36,980 nt of DNA from Betaproteobacteria bacterium RIFCSPLOWO2_12_FULL_64_23 (GCA_001770575.1 MERK01000012.1:1-36980), one strand, 5' to 3'; positions 22,126 to 31,334 are shown, numbered from the stretch's first letter. Notes: generated by a model from the letters alone, not told the origin. A program made the numbers and translations.

Positions 22126-22306
22126 GGGACGCGAAACCCGAAATCTCAACTGGCAACACTGCCAAGGCACGCAGGGCAGGGTGGGGCGCCGCGCCGCCTT
22201 CGCACCCGCGTATTCGTCCGGGATAGTCAGCTTTACCCCGCTCTCGCTTCCGCAGCGACGCAAACCGCAGATGCATTCACTCCGAGTTTACAGAAAGCAC
22301 GTTGCA

Positions 22307-22561
22307 CTAGCTCTTGTCTGAATGCTGTAATTGGTGCTGCGCCTTGCTTTCATCCACTTCCATCCCGCGAACCGGGTCTGCGTCTTTTTTTGCTTGAACC
22401 CCCGTATCGTGATGGCCTCCGCTGCCATGCATTCCTTTCATGAATTTCATATCCGCCACAAAGCCGATTCCAAAACCCGCGGCTGGTGCAATGACTGTCC
22501 AAGGGCCACCCAAAGACTGACCTACGGCAAAACCACCAATCAGACCTACGCAACAAAGCAT
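22307..22561 (-). CDS. Small membrane protein with YHS-like tail
   Basis: An excellent GAGAGGAG site precedes ATG 22561. The 84-residue product has one or two hydrophobic segments (LCCVGLIGGFAVG and TVIAPAAGFGIGFVA), a His/Gly patch HGSGGHHDTG, and DADPVRGMEVDESKAQ. The last resembles the DPVCGMxVDExxA opening of YHS domains, with Arg in place of the metal-binding Cys. It could be a degenerate YHS or a C-terminal truncation. It has metal-box promoter f upstream. Confidence 0.7.
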   Translation of the reverse strand: MLCCVGLIGGFAVGQSLGGPWTVIAPAAGFGIGFVADMKFMKGMHGSGGHHDTGVQAKKDADPVRGMEVDESKAQHQLQHSDKS

Positions 22562-22771
22562 ACTTGCTCCTCTCTCTACCGTTCGGTTGGCTTTCGAAAC
22601 AATTCAACTGTCTGGATGCATTCGGTGAATTTGTCGGCTAGAACCCGTTTCACCTGCTGCGGGTATGTCGGCTAATCGCCTTAATTCGTTCATCTTTTCC
22701 CCCATTCGTTGCGATCGCCGCGCTGGCAATCCGGTCTTGCCCGCTCTTCGCGCACGCCGTATTCACTTCAC

Positions 22772-22830
22772 GAATCATGCGCGAATGATTCCGACGCGGC
22801 ACTGACGCACAGATTACTTTTCCGTAATCC
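22772..22830 (-). promoter_or_regulatory. Metal-box promoter block (site f)
   Basis: The box ATTAC-TTTTCC-GTAAT lies at 22813-22828, followed on the minus strand by N5-CGTCA and CATGAT. 49 of 59 positions match site e without gaps, and the order also matches site a. It faces the small YHS-like gene starting at 22561. The leader between them (22562-22771) has no other gene. Confidence 0.75.
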
Positions 22831-23010
22831 GGCTGACAGCCTGTGGCGGCGGGGTCAAAAGCGGCGCTGACGTGGCCGGCACGAGCGGCGCCATGCCCGC
22901 CACCCGCGCGAAAGCGCGAGGAAAAACGGCGCGCTGCGCCAGATCGAGCAGGCTGGCCGGGTTCCAATATTCGGGCGCGAACAGCGGTTGGCTCAGACCG
23001 ATGGGCGCCG
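22814..23010 (-). pseudogene. Possible gene remnant ending in the metal box
   Basis: An open frame without a start codon at its 5' end reads GLSQPLFAPEYWNPASLLDL, then VAGMAPLVPATSAPLL and ends AVSRITEK with its TAA inside box f. Its codon use is like that of the neighbours (high GC3) and the residue mix is protein-like. The family is not recognised. Chance is possible over about 65 codons. Confidence 0.3.
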
Positions 23011-23171
23011 TCTAAACGCCCGTCCACCACCTCTCACATCTACGCTGGCCATTGCATGCGGAGTACAAAATTATCCCCGGCAGGGGAAATGCCGACGACC
23101 TTATCAGCCATACGTACTGTTCGTTGTGCACGGTAGCGTTGGCGTTGGGATATCGGTCTGTCCGGGTCTCG

Positions 23172-25601
23172 TTAGAGCTTCACCCGACGCAGCCGCAGCG
23201 CATTGGTGACCACCGACACCGAGCTTAGCGCCATCGCTGCAGCGGCGAAAATCGGCGACAACAGCAGGCCGAAAGCGGGATACAGCACGCCCGCTGCGAT
23301 AGGTACGCCTAACCCGTTGTAAATGAATGCAAAAAACAGATTCTGTTTGATGTTGCGCATGGTCGCGTGCGACAGCTTGATCGCCTTCGCGATGGCGCGC
23401 AGATCGCCTTTCACCAGCGTCACCCCCGCACTTTGGATGGCAACGTCGGTGCCGGTGCCCATGGCGATGCCGACGTTCGCCTGGGCCAGCGCCGGTGCGT
23501 CGTTAATGCCGTCGCCGGCCATTGCCACGACGTGTTTCTCGCCTTGCAGCTTTTTGACTACATCGACCTTCTGGTGCGGCAGCACTTCCGCGATGATGTC
23601 CTTGATTCCAAGCTGCTTGCCTACCGCCTCGGCGGTCTTGCGCGAATCTCCCGAGAGCATGACCACGCGCACGCCTTCGGCAGTGAGTGCCTTGATCGCC
23701 TCCAGCGTGGTCTCTTTGATCGGATCGGCGACTGCGATGACGGCGGCGACGCGCCCGTCGATGGCGGCGAAAAGCGCGGTTTTGCCCTGAGCACGCAGCG
23801 CTTCAGCCTTGTCAGCCAGCGATTGCGGAACCGTGCCTTGCGCTTCCATGAGGCGGTGGCTGCCTACTGCGATTTTGCGCCCGCCTATCGCTCCGTGCAC
23901 GCCCTGGCCGGTGATGGATTCAAAATGTTCCACCTGACCGAGGGTCATGCCGCGTTCGTCGGCGGCTTTGATGATCGCCTGGGCGAGCGGATGCTCACTC
24001 GCGCGCTCCAGGCCGGCGATAAGGGCGAGCGCTTCGTCTTCGGCAATTCCGCCTTCAACCACCAGGTCCACAAGCTGGGGCCTGCCTAGTGTGAGCGTTC
24101 CGGTCTTGTCCACGACGAGCGTGTCCACCTCGCGCAGCTTTTCGACCGCTTCAGCGTTGCGAAACAGGATGCCGCTCTTCGCACCCTGTCCCATGGACAC
24201 GGTGATCGAGATCGGTGTGGCAAGTCCGACGGCGCAAGGGCAGGCAATGATCAGCACCGCCACGGCATTGACCAGCGCATAGGTCATGCTCGGCTCGGGG
24301 CCAAAAAACCACCACACCAGGGCGGTGACGATGGCGATGCCGATCACGATTTGCACGAAATACGCGGCCACGAGGTCGGCGAGTCGCTGCACCGGAGCGC
24401 GTGTGCGTTGTGCCTGCGCCACCATATGCACGATTTGCGAAAGGAGGGTGTCGGCGCCTACTTTCTCGGCGCGGATCACCAGCGTGCCTTTGCCGTTGAT
24501 GGTCGCGCCGGTGACCTTCTCGCCCGCTTTCTTGGGGACGGGAACGGGCTCGCCCGTGACCATGGACTCATCCACGTTCGATGCGCCTTCCACACACGAA
24601 CCATCTACCGGCACTTTCTCGCCGGGGCGCACGCGCAGCTTGTCGCCGACCTGTACCTGGTCCAGCGGCACCTCCACCTCACGCCCGTCGGCCTCGATGC
24701 GTAACGCGGTGTTCGGCGCGAGCGCCAGCAACTCGCGAATCGCCTGGCTGGTCTGCCCCATGGCGCGCAGTTGCAACACTTCTCCCAGCAGCACCAGGGT
24801 GACGATGACCGCGGCGGCTTCGAAATAGGCGCCTACCTGTCCCCCGTTCTCCCGGAACGCCGCCGGAAAGAGCCCCGGCGCGAATATCGCAAAGAGGCTG
24901 AATATGTAGGCGAGGGCGACGCCGAGTCCGACCAGGGTGTACATGTTTGGATTGAGGTTGCGCATCGAGAGCGCAAATTTGCGGAAGAACGGCCAGCCGC
25001 TCCACAGCACCACCGGCGTCCCGAGGGCGAACTCGAAATACATCTTGAGCTGCGGCGAGAGGCCGAACGGCTGGGTGAGTCCCAAATAAGGTCCCATCGC
25101 GATCACGACCAGGGGCGCCGACAATACAGCTCCCACCCAGAAGCGACGGGTCATGTCGCGCAGCTCGGCGCCGTCCTCCTCTGCACCCGCGACCGGCACC
25201 AGCGCCATGCCGCACTTGGGACAGGAGCCCGGTTTGTTCTGCTGGATCTCCGGGTGCATGGGGCAGGTGTATTCGGTCGCGACGGGCGCTGCCGGCAACA
25301 GCGACACCAGTGCCATCCCGCACTTGGGACAGGAGCCGGGCCCTTCCTGCTCCACTTCCGGGTGCATCGGACAGGTGTAGCTTGCAACAGGGGGCTGATG
25401 AGCGGGTGGGTCGCCGCTGGCATGCGCGCCGTGCTTGTGTGCACCCATGGGTTCCGGCTTTTTCAAATAACCGGCAGGATTCGCATCGAATTTCGCCCCG
25501 CAGTGCGCAGAGCAAAAATAAAAGATGTTGCCTTCGTGCGCACGTGTGGTTTTCGCCGTTTTTTCATCCACCCTCATGCCGCATACCGGATCGGTCGCCA
25601 T
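23172..25601 (-). CDS. copA: Copper/silver-type P1B ATPase with YHS and two CPMHPE domains
   Basis: The start at ATG 25601 has GGAG upstream and yields 809 residues; an in-frame TTG 15 nt upstream is less likely. Domains in order: YHS ([10 protein letters not shown], then FCSAHC, 1-45), a His-rich linker, two heavy-metal-binding repeats (YTCPMHPE...CPKCGMALV, about 75-99 and 111-135), TM helices, the A-domain TGEPVPV (349-355), the CPC metal site [13 protein letters not shown] (451-463), the phosphorylation motif DKTGTLT (Asp498), and hinge [13 protein letters not shown] with the Cu-type N-terminal parts points to Cu(I)/Ag(I) export to the periplasm. The upstream 25602-25663 is AT-rich but has no metal box. 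Confidence 0.96.
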   Translation of the reverse strand: MATDPVCGMRVDEKTAKTTRAHEGNIFYFCSAHCGAKFDANPAGYLKKPEPMGAHKHGAHASGDPPAHQPPVASYTCPMHPEVEQEGPGSCPKCGMALVSLLPAAPVATEYTCPMHPEIQQNKPGSCPKCGMALVPVAGAEEDGAELRDMTRRFWVGAVLSAPLVVIAMGPYLGLTQPFGLSPQLKMYFEFALGTPVVLWSGWPFFRKFALSMRNLNPNMYTLVGLGVALAYIFSLFAIFAPGLFPAAFRENGGQVGAYFEAAAVIVTLVLLGEVLQLRAMGQTSQAIRELLALAPNTALRIEADGREVEVPLDQVQVGDKLRVRPGEKVPVDGSCVEGASNVDESMVTGEPVPVPKKAGEKVTGATINGKGTLVIRAEKVGADTLLSQIVHMVAQAQRTRAPVQRLADLVAAYFVQIVIGIAIVTALVWWFFGPEPSMTYALVNAVAVLIIACPCAVGLATPISITVSMGQGAKSGILFRNAEAVEKLREVDTLVVDKTGTLTLGRPQLVDLVVEGGIAEDEALALIAGLERASEHPLAQAIIKAADERGMTLGQVEHFESITGQGVHGAIGGRKIAVGSHRLMEAQGTVPQSLADKAEALRAQGKTALFAAIDGRVAAVIAVADPIKETTLEAIKALTAEGVRVVMLSGDSRKTAEAVGKQLGIKDIIAEVLPHQKVDVVKKLQGEKHVVAMAGDGINDAPALAQANVGIAMGTGTDVAIQSAGVTLVKGDLRAIAKAIKLSHATMRNIKQNLFFAFIYNGLGVPIAAGVLYPAFGLLLSPIFAAAAMALSSVSVVTNALRLRRVKL

Positions 25602-25663
25602 GTTTTCTCCGTTCAAGAATTTGATTTACGTACAATTACAATTCGAGCGCGTTGTCGCGCCGG

Positions 25664-25996
25664 TCATGCATATTCGCCTCCGCAGCGGCACCAGACGCAA
25701 GTGCAATCCACGTGATCGCAGCTGGCGTCGTGCCGCTTGCTGCGGTAGCGGCGACGCGCCCAAGGCAAGAGCAGCGACTTAGCCCACGTCGACCGGTACA
25801 GCCGAAACAAGAACTGGCGCGTATCGCCCGCGCGTTCCTGGCGGCGCAGCAGCCAGCTATAGCCACGCCGACCGAATGCGTCGTAGAGGGCGCGGTTAAC
25901 GACCCCGGCGCCCAGCGCCGGCCCGAGTTCCCGCTGCCAGAGGGCATCGTAGTTGCTCCCTTCTATCAGGCTACGCGCGGCGAGCACGCCGGAGAC
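25664..25996 (-). pseudogene. C-terminal fragment of an FAD-dependent oxidoreductase
   Basis: The frame reads SGVLAARSLIEGSNYDALW, then ALYDAFGRRGYSWLLRRQ and SCDHVDCTCVWCRC at the end. This matches the C-terminal part of geranylgeranyl-reductase-like NAD(P)/FAD oxidoreductases that finish in a Cys-rich CDHVDCxCVWCR. The FAD-binding N-terminal about 300 residues are absent. Homology appears to stop at about 25996, where a CsoR-like promoter copy begins; the open frame continues by chance to 26083. It lies between that promoter and copA. Confidence 0.65.
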
Positions 25997-26025
25997 GGTA
26001 TATGTCAAGTACCCCAAGGGGGTAT
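25997..26025 (-). promoter_or_regulatory. Partial copy of the CsoR-like operator/promoter
   Basis: 26 of 29 bases match 18265-18293: the GTACCCCAAGGGGGTAT palindrome and the minus-strand TTGACA -35. The second palindrome is cut after TATACC, where oxidoreductase coding sequence begins. It faces copA about 400 bp downstream, so it may still give metal-controlled transcription through the fragment. Confidence 0.55.
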
Positions 26026-26131
26026 CGTGTGCCGCTCGGTGCCCCTTTCCGGTTTCGCGCAACTTGCCGGCGCAGCGCGTCATGCACGCAGCGCGCCGCG
26101 GCGAGCCGCGTGACGCTGGAATCGCGCCCGT

Positions 26132-27466
26132 TCAGTTACGCTTTGCGGCCGACACTTCAGCACGCACACCCGCCGGGTAGGATTCCGGAAGCACCAGCAC
26201 CGGCGCCTGCGCCGGCGCCTCGTACACGATCTTCCAGCTCGCGCCCTCGCGAGCCCAATATTGTCGCTTGCGCGTGCGCTGCGACAGGTTGCTCGAGCGG
26301 TAGTCCTGGTCGAAAGTCACGCTGACGAGATCCTTGGCACCGGGATCGCGCAACACGCTCAGCTTGTCGAACTCGACCTTGATCCACGACTTGCCCGCGC
26401 TCACCCGGCGCTTGTGCGCCTTCCAGCCCTCGAGATCCTTGTCGCTGGTGCGAAATTCCTTCGCGTAGTGCGCCAGGTAGCGTTCGACGTCATTGCTCTC
26501 CCAGTCGCGCTTCCATGCGTCGAGCGCGGCGCGAAAGGTGTCGCGATCGGCGCGCAACTCCTCCGGCGTGACCCACTCCACCTGCCGGGCGATCACCACC
26601 GGCGTCGCGCCCGGGCGCACATAGGTCCCGAGCGCCTCGAGGTCGGGATTGGCGAGCGCGAGGCAGCCGTCGCTCGCGCGCGGCGCGCGCGCGTAGGTGT
26701 CCGACGGCACGCCATGGATCCAGATCCCGTAGCCGGTGCGTCCCAGCAGCCGGTCGCGTGCGTTGGGATAGTCGATCGGATAGGCGCCGCTGCCGTACAG
26801 GTCGGGGAGCCTGTTCCCGGAAAGCCACGACGTGACTTGGTAGACGCCGATCGGGGTCCTCCTGTCGCTTTCGTGCTCCTTGCCGATGCCGAGCTTGCCG
26901 ATCGACGAATAGAAATCCCGCACCAGGCGCGGTGTGCCGCCCTCCATCGCGTACACATAGACGCGCGAGCGTTCGGCATCGATGACGATGGCGCTCGTCT
27001 GCCTCGCGTCAAGCTGGAGCAGGTAGCGCGGCACCTGATCCGCTGGGGGCGCTTCGCGGCCGGCGCGCACCCGCGCGCGCGCTTCGGCGCGCAGCTCCTC
27101 CAGCCGCTCGCGCGCGGCGTGTGCAGTATTGCCCAGATCCGCGATCGGTTGCGCGCGTGCCAGCAGCAGATCGCCTCTTACCAGGTGCGCCAAGCGGAAA
27201 TTGGGAAACTGCTCGATCAGGCGATCGATTTCACCGATTGCGTTTGTGAGCGCGCCCCGGCCCACGTTCGCAATGGCGCGCTCCAGTTGCACGTCGGCGC
27301 TCAGCGGTTTTGCGGCCGCCTCCAGCCCGCCCGCGGCCGCCGTGATCCAGGCAAGCGACGCCGCGATCGCGACCAGGGCTCGCGCGACAATGCGTTGCAG
27401 CCCCGTTCCCCGGAGCGGTCTTGGGCGAATGGCTGTCGGGATCAAACGCCTCAAACTCGCGCTCAT
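26132..27466 (-). CDS. L,D-transpeptidase (YkuD) with NTF2-like C-terminal domain
   Basis: The start at ATG 27466 overlaps a small ORF as ATGA (444 residues); a longer frame to 27595 exists but lacks support. N-terminal signal/TM (VARALVAIAASLAWITAAAGG), a helical or TPR-like region, then a YkuD catalytic domain with TPIGVYQV, YGIWIHGVPSDTYARA and ASDGCLALAN (catalytic Cys in SDGC), and a C-terminal SnoaL/Cds6-like domain (WKRDWESNDVERYLAHYAKEF). Such enzymes crosslink peptidoglycan or attach proteins to it. No metal-related link is visible beyond position. Confidence 0.9.
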   Translation of the reverse strand: MSASLRRLIPTAIRPRPLRGTGLQRIVARALVAIAASLAWITAAAGGLEAAAKPLSADVQLERAIANVGRGALTNAIGEIDRLIEQFPNFRLAHLVRGDLLLARAQPIADLGNTAHAARERLEELRAEARARVRAGREAPPADQVPRYLLQLDARQTSAIVIDAERSRVYVYAMEGGTPRLVRDFYSSIGKLGIGKEHESDRRTPIGVYQVTSWLSGNRLPDLYGSGAYPIDYPNARDRLLGRTGYGIWIHGVPSDTYARAPRASDGCLALANPDLEALGTYVRPGATPVVIARQVEWVTPEELRADRDTFRAALDAWKRDWESNDVERYLAHYAKEFRTSDKDLEGWKAHKRRVSAGKSWIKVEFDKLSVLRDPGAKDLVSVTFDQDYRSSNLSQRTRKRQYWAREGASWKIVYEAPAQAPVLVLPESYPAGVRAEVSAAKRN

Positions 27467-27588
27467 TCTGTGGCGAATTGAACCGATCGCCGCGTCAGAG
27501 TGCCGCCCATCTTTCGGGACATGCCCTGTGCCAGCGCCGAGGATCCGTGGGCACCTGAATTCGGCGCGAGAGGCGTGGCGATTGTCAT
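27463..27588 (-). CDS. Possible 41-aa coupling ORF
   Basis: The ATG at 27588 overlaps the TGA of the CMD-family gene, and its TGA overlaps the L,D-transpeptidase ATG, both as ATGA. It reads MTIATPLAPNSGAHGSS... with no recognised domain. It supports the choice of transpeptidase start and suggests coupled translation from petA through to the transpeptidase. Confidence 0.4.
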   Translation of the reverse strand: MTIATPLAPNSGAHGSSALAQGMSRKMGGTLTRRSVQFATE

Positions 27589-28205
27589 GATACATTTCTT
27601 ATTTTACCCGGTTCAGCGGTCGGAGCTTCGCCGGACGGGGTTTGTGCGCCGGCGACACAAAAACCTTGTGCAGGCACCGCGAGCGCAGCGTTGAACTTGC
27701 TGGACATATTCTGGAACGCGATCAAAGCCGTGAGCTCGATGATCTCCTGCTCGAAAAGGTGTCGGCGCAGCCTGGCAAAAAGGGCATCGTCGACGCGCCG
27801 GGCCGGGTCGGTGACGGCTTCCGCGTACGCGAGCGTGGCTTGCTCGCGCTCGGTAAACAACGGCGAGGTCTCGTAGTTTGGTAGGGCGGCGAGCTTTTCC
27901 CGGGTGGCGTGTCGTTCAAGTGCAGCCGAGGAATTCAGATCCACGCAGAATGCGCACCAGTTGATCTGCGAGACGCGCACCTGAACCAGTGCGCGCAGCC
28001 CGGGTTCGAGCGGGGAAGTGTCGCGGTCGAGCGCGCGGTAGAGCAGGGTGAGCATCAGAAATGCGCCTGGGACGCGCCCCCAGATGAGCGCCGGTTCCAG
28101 CTCACGGCCGTATTTTTTTCGCTGTAGTCGCAGAATCAGGCGCGCGTACCAGGGATAGCCGCCCAGCGGCAGTCCACCGATGCGAGGCCTCGCTGCGGCA
28201 CTCAC
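27585..28205 (-). CDS. Carboxymuconolactone decarboxylase/AhpD-like protein
   Basis: The start is a GTG at 28205 overlapping the Rieske stop (GTGA), giving 206 residues. The CMD core shows VRVSQINWCAFCVDLNSSAALERH with the CxxC redox pair, followed by AYAEAVTDPARRVDDALFARLR and the helical LTALIAFQNMSSKFNAAL. AhpD-like proteins reduce peroxides or relay electrons from lipoyl proteins; the substrate here is not evident. It is an operon partner of the Rieske and transpeptidase genes. Confidence 0.88.
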   Translation of the reverse strand: MSAAARPRIGGLPLGGYPWYARLILRLQRKKYGRELEPALIWGRVPGAFLMLTLLYRALDRDTSPLEPGLRALVQVRVSQINWCAFCVDLNSSAALERHATREKLAALPNYETSPLFTEREQATLAYAEAVTDPARRVDDALFARLRRHLFEQEIIELTALIAFQNMSSKFNAALAVPAQGFCVAGAQTPSGEAPTAEPGKIRNVS

Positions 28206-28852
28206 GACGCGGCGCCTTCCGTATCCCTGCCGATGACGATCTTGGTTTCGCTCACATAATGGTGCGCGGGTATGACCAGGTTGGTAGGTGCCGGCACGTT
28301 GCGCCACACCCGGCCCGCGAGATCGAACTTCGAGCCGTGGCAAGGGCAGAAATATCCCCCGTCCCAATCGGCGCCGATGTCCGCCGGCGAGACATCCGGG
28401 CGGGACGTCGGCACGCAGCCGAGGTGGGTGCAGATTCCCACCACCACCAGGTATTCCGGGTTGACTGAGCGGTATGCGTTGCGCGCGTAGGTGGGCTGCT
28501 GGTTTTTCACGTCTGAACCCGGGTCTGCCAGCTTGGCCAGGTGGCGCGGGTCATCCAGCACTTTCAGCATGGCCTCGGTGCGGCGCAGAATCCAGACCGG
28601 CACGCCGCGCCACTCGACGGTGAGCTGCGTGCCGGGCTCGAGCCCGATGGTGTCGGCGCTGACCGGCGCGCCTGCTGCGCGCGCCCGCTCGCTCGGCGTC
28701 ATCGAAGCAATGAAGGGGATCGAAGCCGCAGTCAGGGCAGCACCGCCTGCGATGCCGGTCGCCGCTACGAGTATTTTCCTGCGAGCGGGATCGGGCGCCG
28801 TATCCGGTTTTCCCGGCTCAGTCGAAGTAAGATTGTTAACAGCCTCGTCCAT
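28202..28852 (-). CDS. petA: Rieske iron-sulfur protein of the cytochrome bc1 type
   Basis: The ATG at 28852 has AAGAGG 8 nt upstream and gives 216 residues. A Tat-like N-terminal region (ARRKILVAATGIAGGAALTAA) forms the membrane anchor. The Rieske ligands are in GICTHLGCVP and YFCPCHGSKFDLAG, which also carry the disulfide Cys pair. This is the bc1 iron-sulfur subunit, but cytochrome b and c1 genes do not follow. The promoter is the metal-box block 29002-29041, so an alternative Rieske subunit may be made under metal stress. Confidence 0.93.
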   Translation of the reverse strand: MDEAVNNLTSTEPGKPDTAPDPARRKILVAATGIAGGAALTAASIPFIASMTPSERARAAGAPVSADTIGLEPGTQLTVEWRGVPVWILRRTEAMLKVLDDPRHLAKLADPGSDVKNQQPTYARNAYRSVNPEYLVVVGICTHLGCVPTSRPDVSPADIGADWDGGYFCPCHGSKFDLAGRVWRNVPAPTNLVIPAHHYVSETKIVIGRDTEGAAS

Positions 28853-29001
28853 CGCTTTACCTCTTCGCATAAGCTGATCAATTACGGAACCTTGGCTGCA
28901 GGCCGCGTGAAAAACAGCGGCGTGCCGATATGCTGCGCATCACCCCCGGCAGAGCCTGGGGCTAAACTTGCTCGCTGATAGTGGCAAGGCTAAGGACTTG
29001 T

Positions 29002-29041
29002 CGCTATCTTGGACATGACGTGAACATTACATATATGTAAT
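29002..29041 (-). promoter_or_regulatory. Metal-box promoter block (site g)
   Basis: A perfect palindrome ATTACATA-TATGTAAT lies at 29026-29041, followed on the minus strand by N5-CGTCA and AAGATAG. It matches 12164-12203 at 35 of 40 positions. It faces petA (ATG 28852). The remainder of 28853-29274 has no gene apart from this block and the 32-bp repeat at 29217. Confidence 0.75.
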
Positions 29042-29216
29042 CGGTTCAAGAATGTGATCAGCCTAAAATGCGCGGCGGCGCAGTTGTGGACGGACTGGAG
29101 TGCATGCGCAACCGCGACCATCAGACGCCAACGGTACATGATGCTAAAGTCCGGATTAGCCGTGACTACGATCGAGCATTCATTGAGAGCCGAAGTCGAG
29201 CCTAAAGGCCGGGTTT

Positions 29217-29248
29217 GTAAGCCGCAATACACTCGATGCCCGGCAAAC
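29217..29248 (+). repeat. 32-bp dispersed repeat (copy 1) upstream of response regulator 2
   Basis: GTAAGCCGCAATACAC (16 identical bases) plus a similar 16-bp half, 27 of 32 shared with 31995-32026. It ends 26 bp before the ATG of the regulator gene. Here only the right half (GTAAG) of a metal box is present. It probably marks a promoter shared by the regulator gene and a second locus. Confidence 0.6.
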
Positions 29249-29274
29249 AAAAATGTTTTTTCAAACCATGAGCC

Positions 29275-29949
29275 ATGCGAATCCTGGTTGTTGAAGACGA
29301 ACCGAAGACCGCCGACTACCTGCGTCAGGGTCTGAGCGAAAGCGGCTACGCCGTGGACGTTGCCATCGATGGCATCGACGGGCGTCATTTGGCGCAGGAG
29401 ACCGAGTACGATCTAGTCGTGCTGGACGTCAACTTGCCGGGCATGGACGGATGGAGCGTGCTGCAAAGTATCCGTAGCCGAGGGGATACACCTGTGCTTA
29501 TGCTGACCGCTCGTGGATTTCTCAACGATAAGGTCAAAGGCTTCGATCTTGGGGCTGACGACTATCTGGTCAAACCGTTTCAATTTCCCGAACTGTTGGC
29601 TCGCGTGCGCAGACTGCTGCACCGTGGCGTGCGAACGACCGTGCCCGATGTGCTTCGTATCGCGGACCTGGAACTCGATTCCGCTCGCCACCGCGCGCTT
29701 CGTGGCAGCACGCGGATCGGTCTCACCGCCAAGGAATTCGCGTTATTGCACCTGTTCATGCGGCGTACGGGCGAGGTCCTGACGCGCACACAGATCGCGT
29801 CGCTGGTATGGGACATGAATTTTGACAGTGACACCAACGTGGTGGAAGTCGCCATCCGGCGCTTGCGCGTAAAGGTTGACGAACCTTTCGAGCGCAAGCT
29901 CATTCACACCGTCCGTGGGGTGGGTTACGTCCTGGAAGAGCGCACGTGA
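29275..29949 (+). CDS. OmpR-family heavy-metal response regulator 2 (CzcR/CusR type)
   Basis: The 224-residue regulator has a receiver domain with VEDEP, phospho-acceptor Asp51 ([13 protein letters not shown]) and Lys100 (DYLVKPF), and a winged-helix domain with [15 protein letters not shown] and [20 protein letters not shown]. It is a distinct paralogue of the regulator at 9353, with the same recognition-helix neighbourhood, so both could read ATTAC-N6-GTAAT. GTGA overlap with the kinase. The neighbours czcE and the RND genes suggest zinc/cadmium/cobalt or copper sensing. Confidence 0.93.
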   Translation: MRILVVEDEPKTADYLRQGLSESGYAVDVAIDGIDGRHLAQETEYDLVVLDVNLPGMDGWSVLQSIRSRGDTPVLMLTARGFLNDKVKGFDLGADDYLVKPFQFPELLARVRRLLHRGVRTTVPDVLRIADLELDSARHRALRGSTRIGLTAKEFALLHLFMRRTGEVLTRTQIASLVWDMNFDSDTNVVEVAIRRLRVKVDEPFERKLIHTVRGVGYVLEERT

Positions 29950-31334
29950 AGCCTGCAAGCTTGTCCTTGCGGCTAGCGGTCTGGGTTGGTGCGCTCGGCA
30001 CCATGTTGGTATGCGCCGTGATAGGCTACTCTTACCTCGCCTTGGCACAGCAGCTCGATGGTCAGTCGCGCGAGCAATTGAGCGGTAAACTCAAACAAAT
30101 CCAACATGCTCTGATCGAGGCACCCTATGTGGGCGCAATCAGTGCTGACACGAGCAGGCTGGCCGATCTGCTGATCGGCCACGACGACCTGCATCTTGCT
30201 GTATCCCGGCCGGAGTCGGACGTAGCACTCGCAAGCTTCGGCGCAATCGCGCGGGAATCCTTGCCTCGAGTGCGCGGCGAGACTGGGCAAGACCCCTACA
30301 TAAATTGGCGTTCTGCCGATGGCAGGAGACTGCTTTCGCTCGCCGCGCGGAGCAAGGTTCGAAATGGGGAAACGGTTGCCGTCATCGTCACCGTCGATCG
30401 ACGCGCCGACGACAAGCTGCAGGCCTCGTTTTTTCGCACAGCGCTCCTGGCTCTTCCGATCTCGCTTGTTTTGGTGGTGGTAGGCGCTTGGTGGATTGCG
30501 CGACGTGGCTTAAAACCGGTGTTCCGGTTGCGGCAAGCCGTCACCTCTGTGACGACCCGCGACCTCTCGTATCGCCTTATAGATAATGGACTCCCGGTGG
30601 AATTGCGTGAGGTGGCCACTTCTTTTAACAGAATGCTCGAACGCCTGGAGGAGGGCGTGTCGCGCCTGTTTCAATTCTCCGGCGATTTGGCGCACGAGAT
30701 GCGCACCCCAATCTCGAATTTGCTCGGCAAGACCCAGGTGACGTTATCCGAAGTTCGCTCGGCTGACGAATACCGTTCGGTGCTGGAATCGAATGCCGAA
30801 GAATTGGAACGGCTCGGGCACTTGGTGGACGACATGCTTTTCCTGGCTCAGGCTGAGCACGCACGGGCAGCCCTGGGGCGGGAGGCGGTGGACCTGAAAC
30901 AGGAAGCCACACGCGTGGCGGAATTCTTTGAGTTTGTGGCCGAGGAACAGCAAGTCACCGTCCGCGTTGACGGCGCGGGCGTTATTCAAGCTGATCGGCT
31001 CATGATCCGGCGCGCCGTTTCCAATCTGGTGTCGAACGCGATTCGGCATACGCCGCGAGGCGGGTCGGTCATGGTGCGGATAACGGAGACCCCTGAGACG
31101 GGCGCAACGGTGTCCGTTTCAAATTCCGGCGAAGGTATCTTACCGGAGCACTTACCCCATGTGTTCGAGCGCTTCTATCGAGCCGACCCCGGTCGTTCGC
31201 GCACTCAGGGCGGAACCGGCCTTGGACTGGCGATCGTGAAGTCGATCATGACCCTGCATGGAGGTGACGCGAATGCCGAAATCGAGCCTGGCGGAATAAC
31301 GAGCTTCCGCCTTGTGTTTCAGAACCGGGGGTAA
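29946..31334 (+). CDS. Heavy-metal sensor histidine kinase 2 (CzcS/CusS type)
   Basis: The start is a GTG at 29946 overlapping the regulator stop. 462 residues: TM1 (about 10-34), a periplasmic loop (about 35-160), TM2 (about 165-185), HAMP ([14 protein letters not shown]...), the DHp helix with His250 ([14 protein letters not shown]), N-box [19 protein letters not shown] and GGTGLGLAI. All catalytic boxes are intact. The sensor loop differs from that of the kinase at 10033, so a different metal or threshold is likely. Confidence 0.93.
   Translation: MKPASLSLRLAVWVGALGTMLVCAVIGYSYLALAQQLDGQSREQLSGKLKQIQHALIEAPYVGAISADTSRLADLLIGHDDLHLAVSRPESDVALASFGAIARESLPRVRGETGQDPYINWRSADGRRLLSLAARSKVRNGETVAVIVTVDRRADDKLQASFFRTALLALPISLVLVVVGAWWIARRGLKPVFRLRQAVTSVTTRDLSYRLIDNGLPVELREVATSFNRMLERLEEGVSRLFQFSGDLAHEMRTPISNLLGKTQVTLSEVRSADEYRSVLESNAEELERLGHLVDDMLFLAQAEHARAALGREAVDLKQEATRVAEFFEFVAEEQQVTVRVDGAGVIQADRLMIRRAVSNLVSNAIRHTPRGGSVMVRITETPETGATVSVSNSGEGILPEHLPHVFERFYRADPGRSRTQGGTGLGLAIVKSIMTLHGGDANAEIEPGGITSFRLVFQNRG

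Noticed and set aside
22650-23030. 126-codon minus-strand frame across the promoter f region, similar over about 25 residues to a frame at 16322-16600
   Set aside because: The protein similarity is caused by the conserved promoter DNA (sites e and f), not by coding selection.
26261-27481. 406-codon plus-strand frame opposite the L,D-transpeptidase gene
   Set aside because: A high-GC antisense shadow, Arg/Ala rich with no domain; the minus-strand frame has the catalytic motifs.
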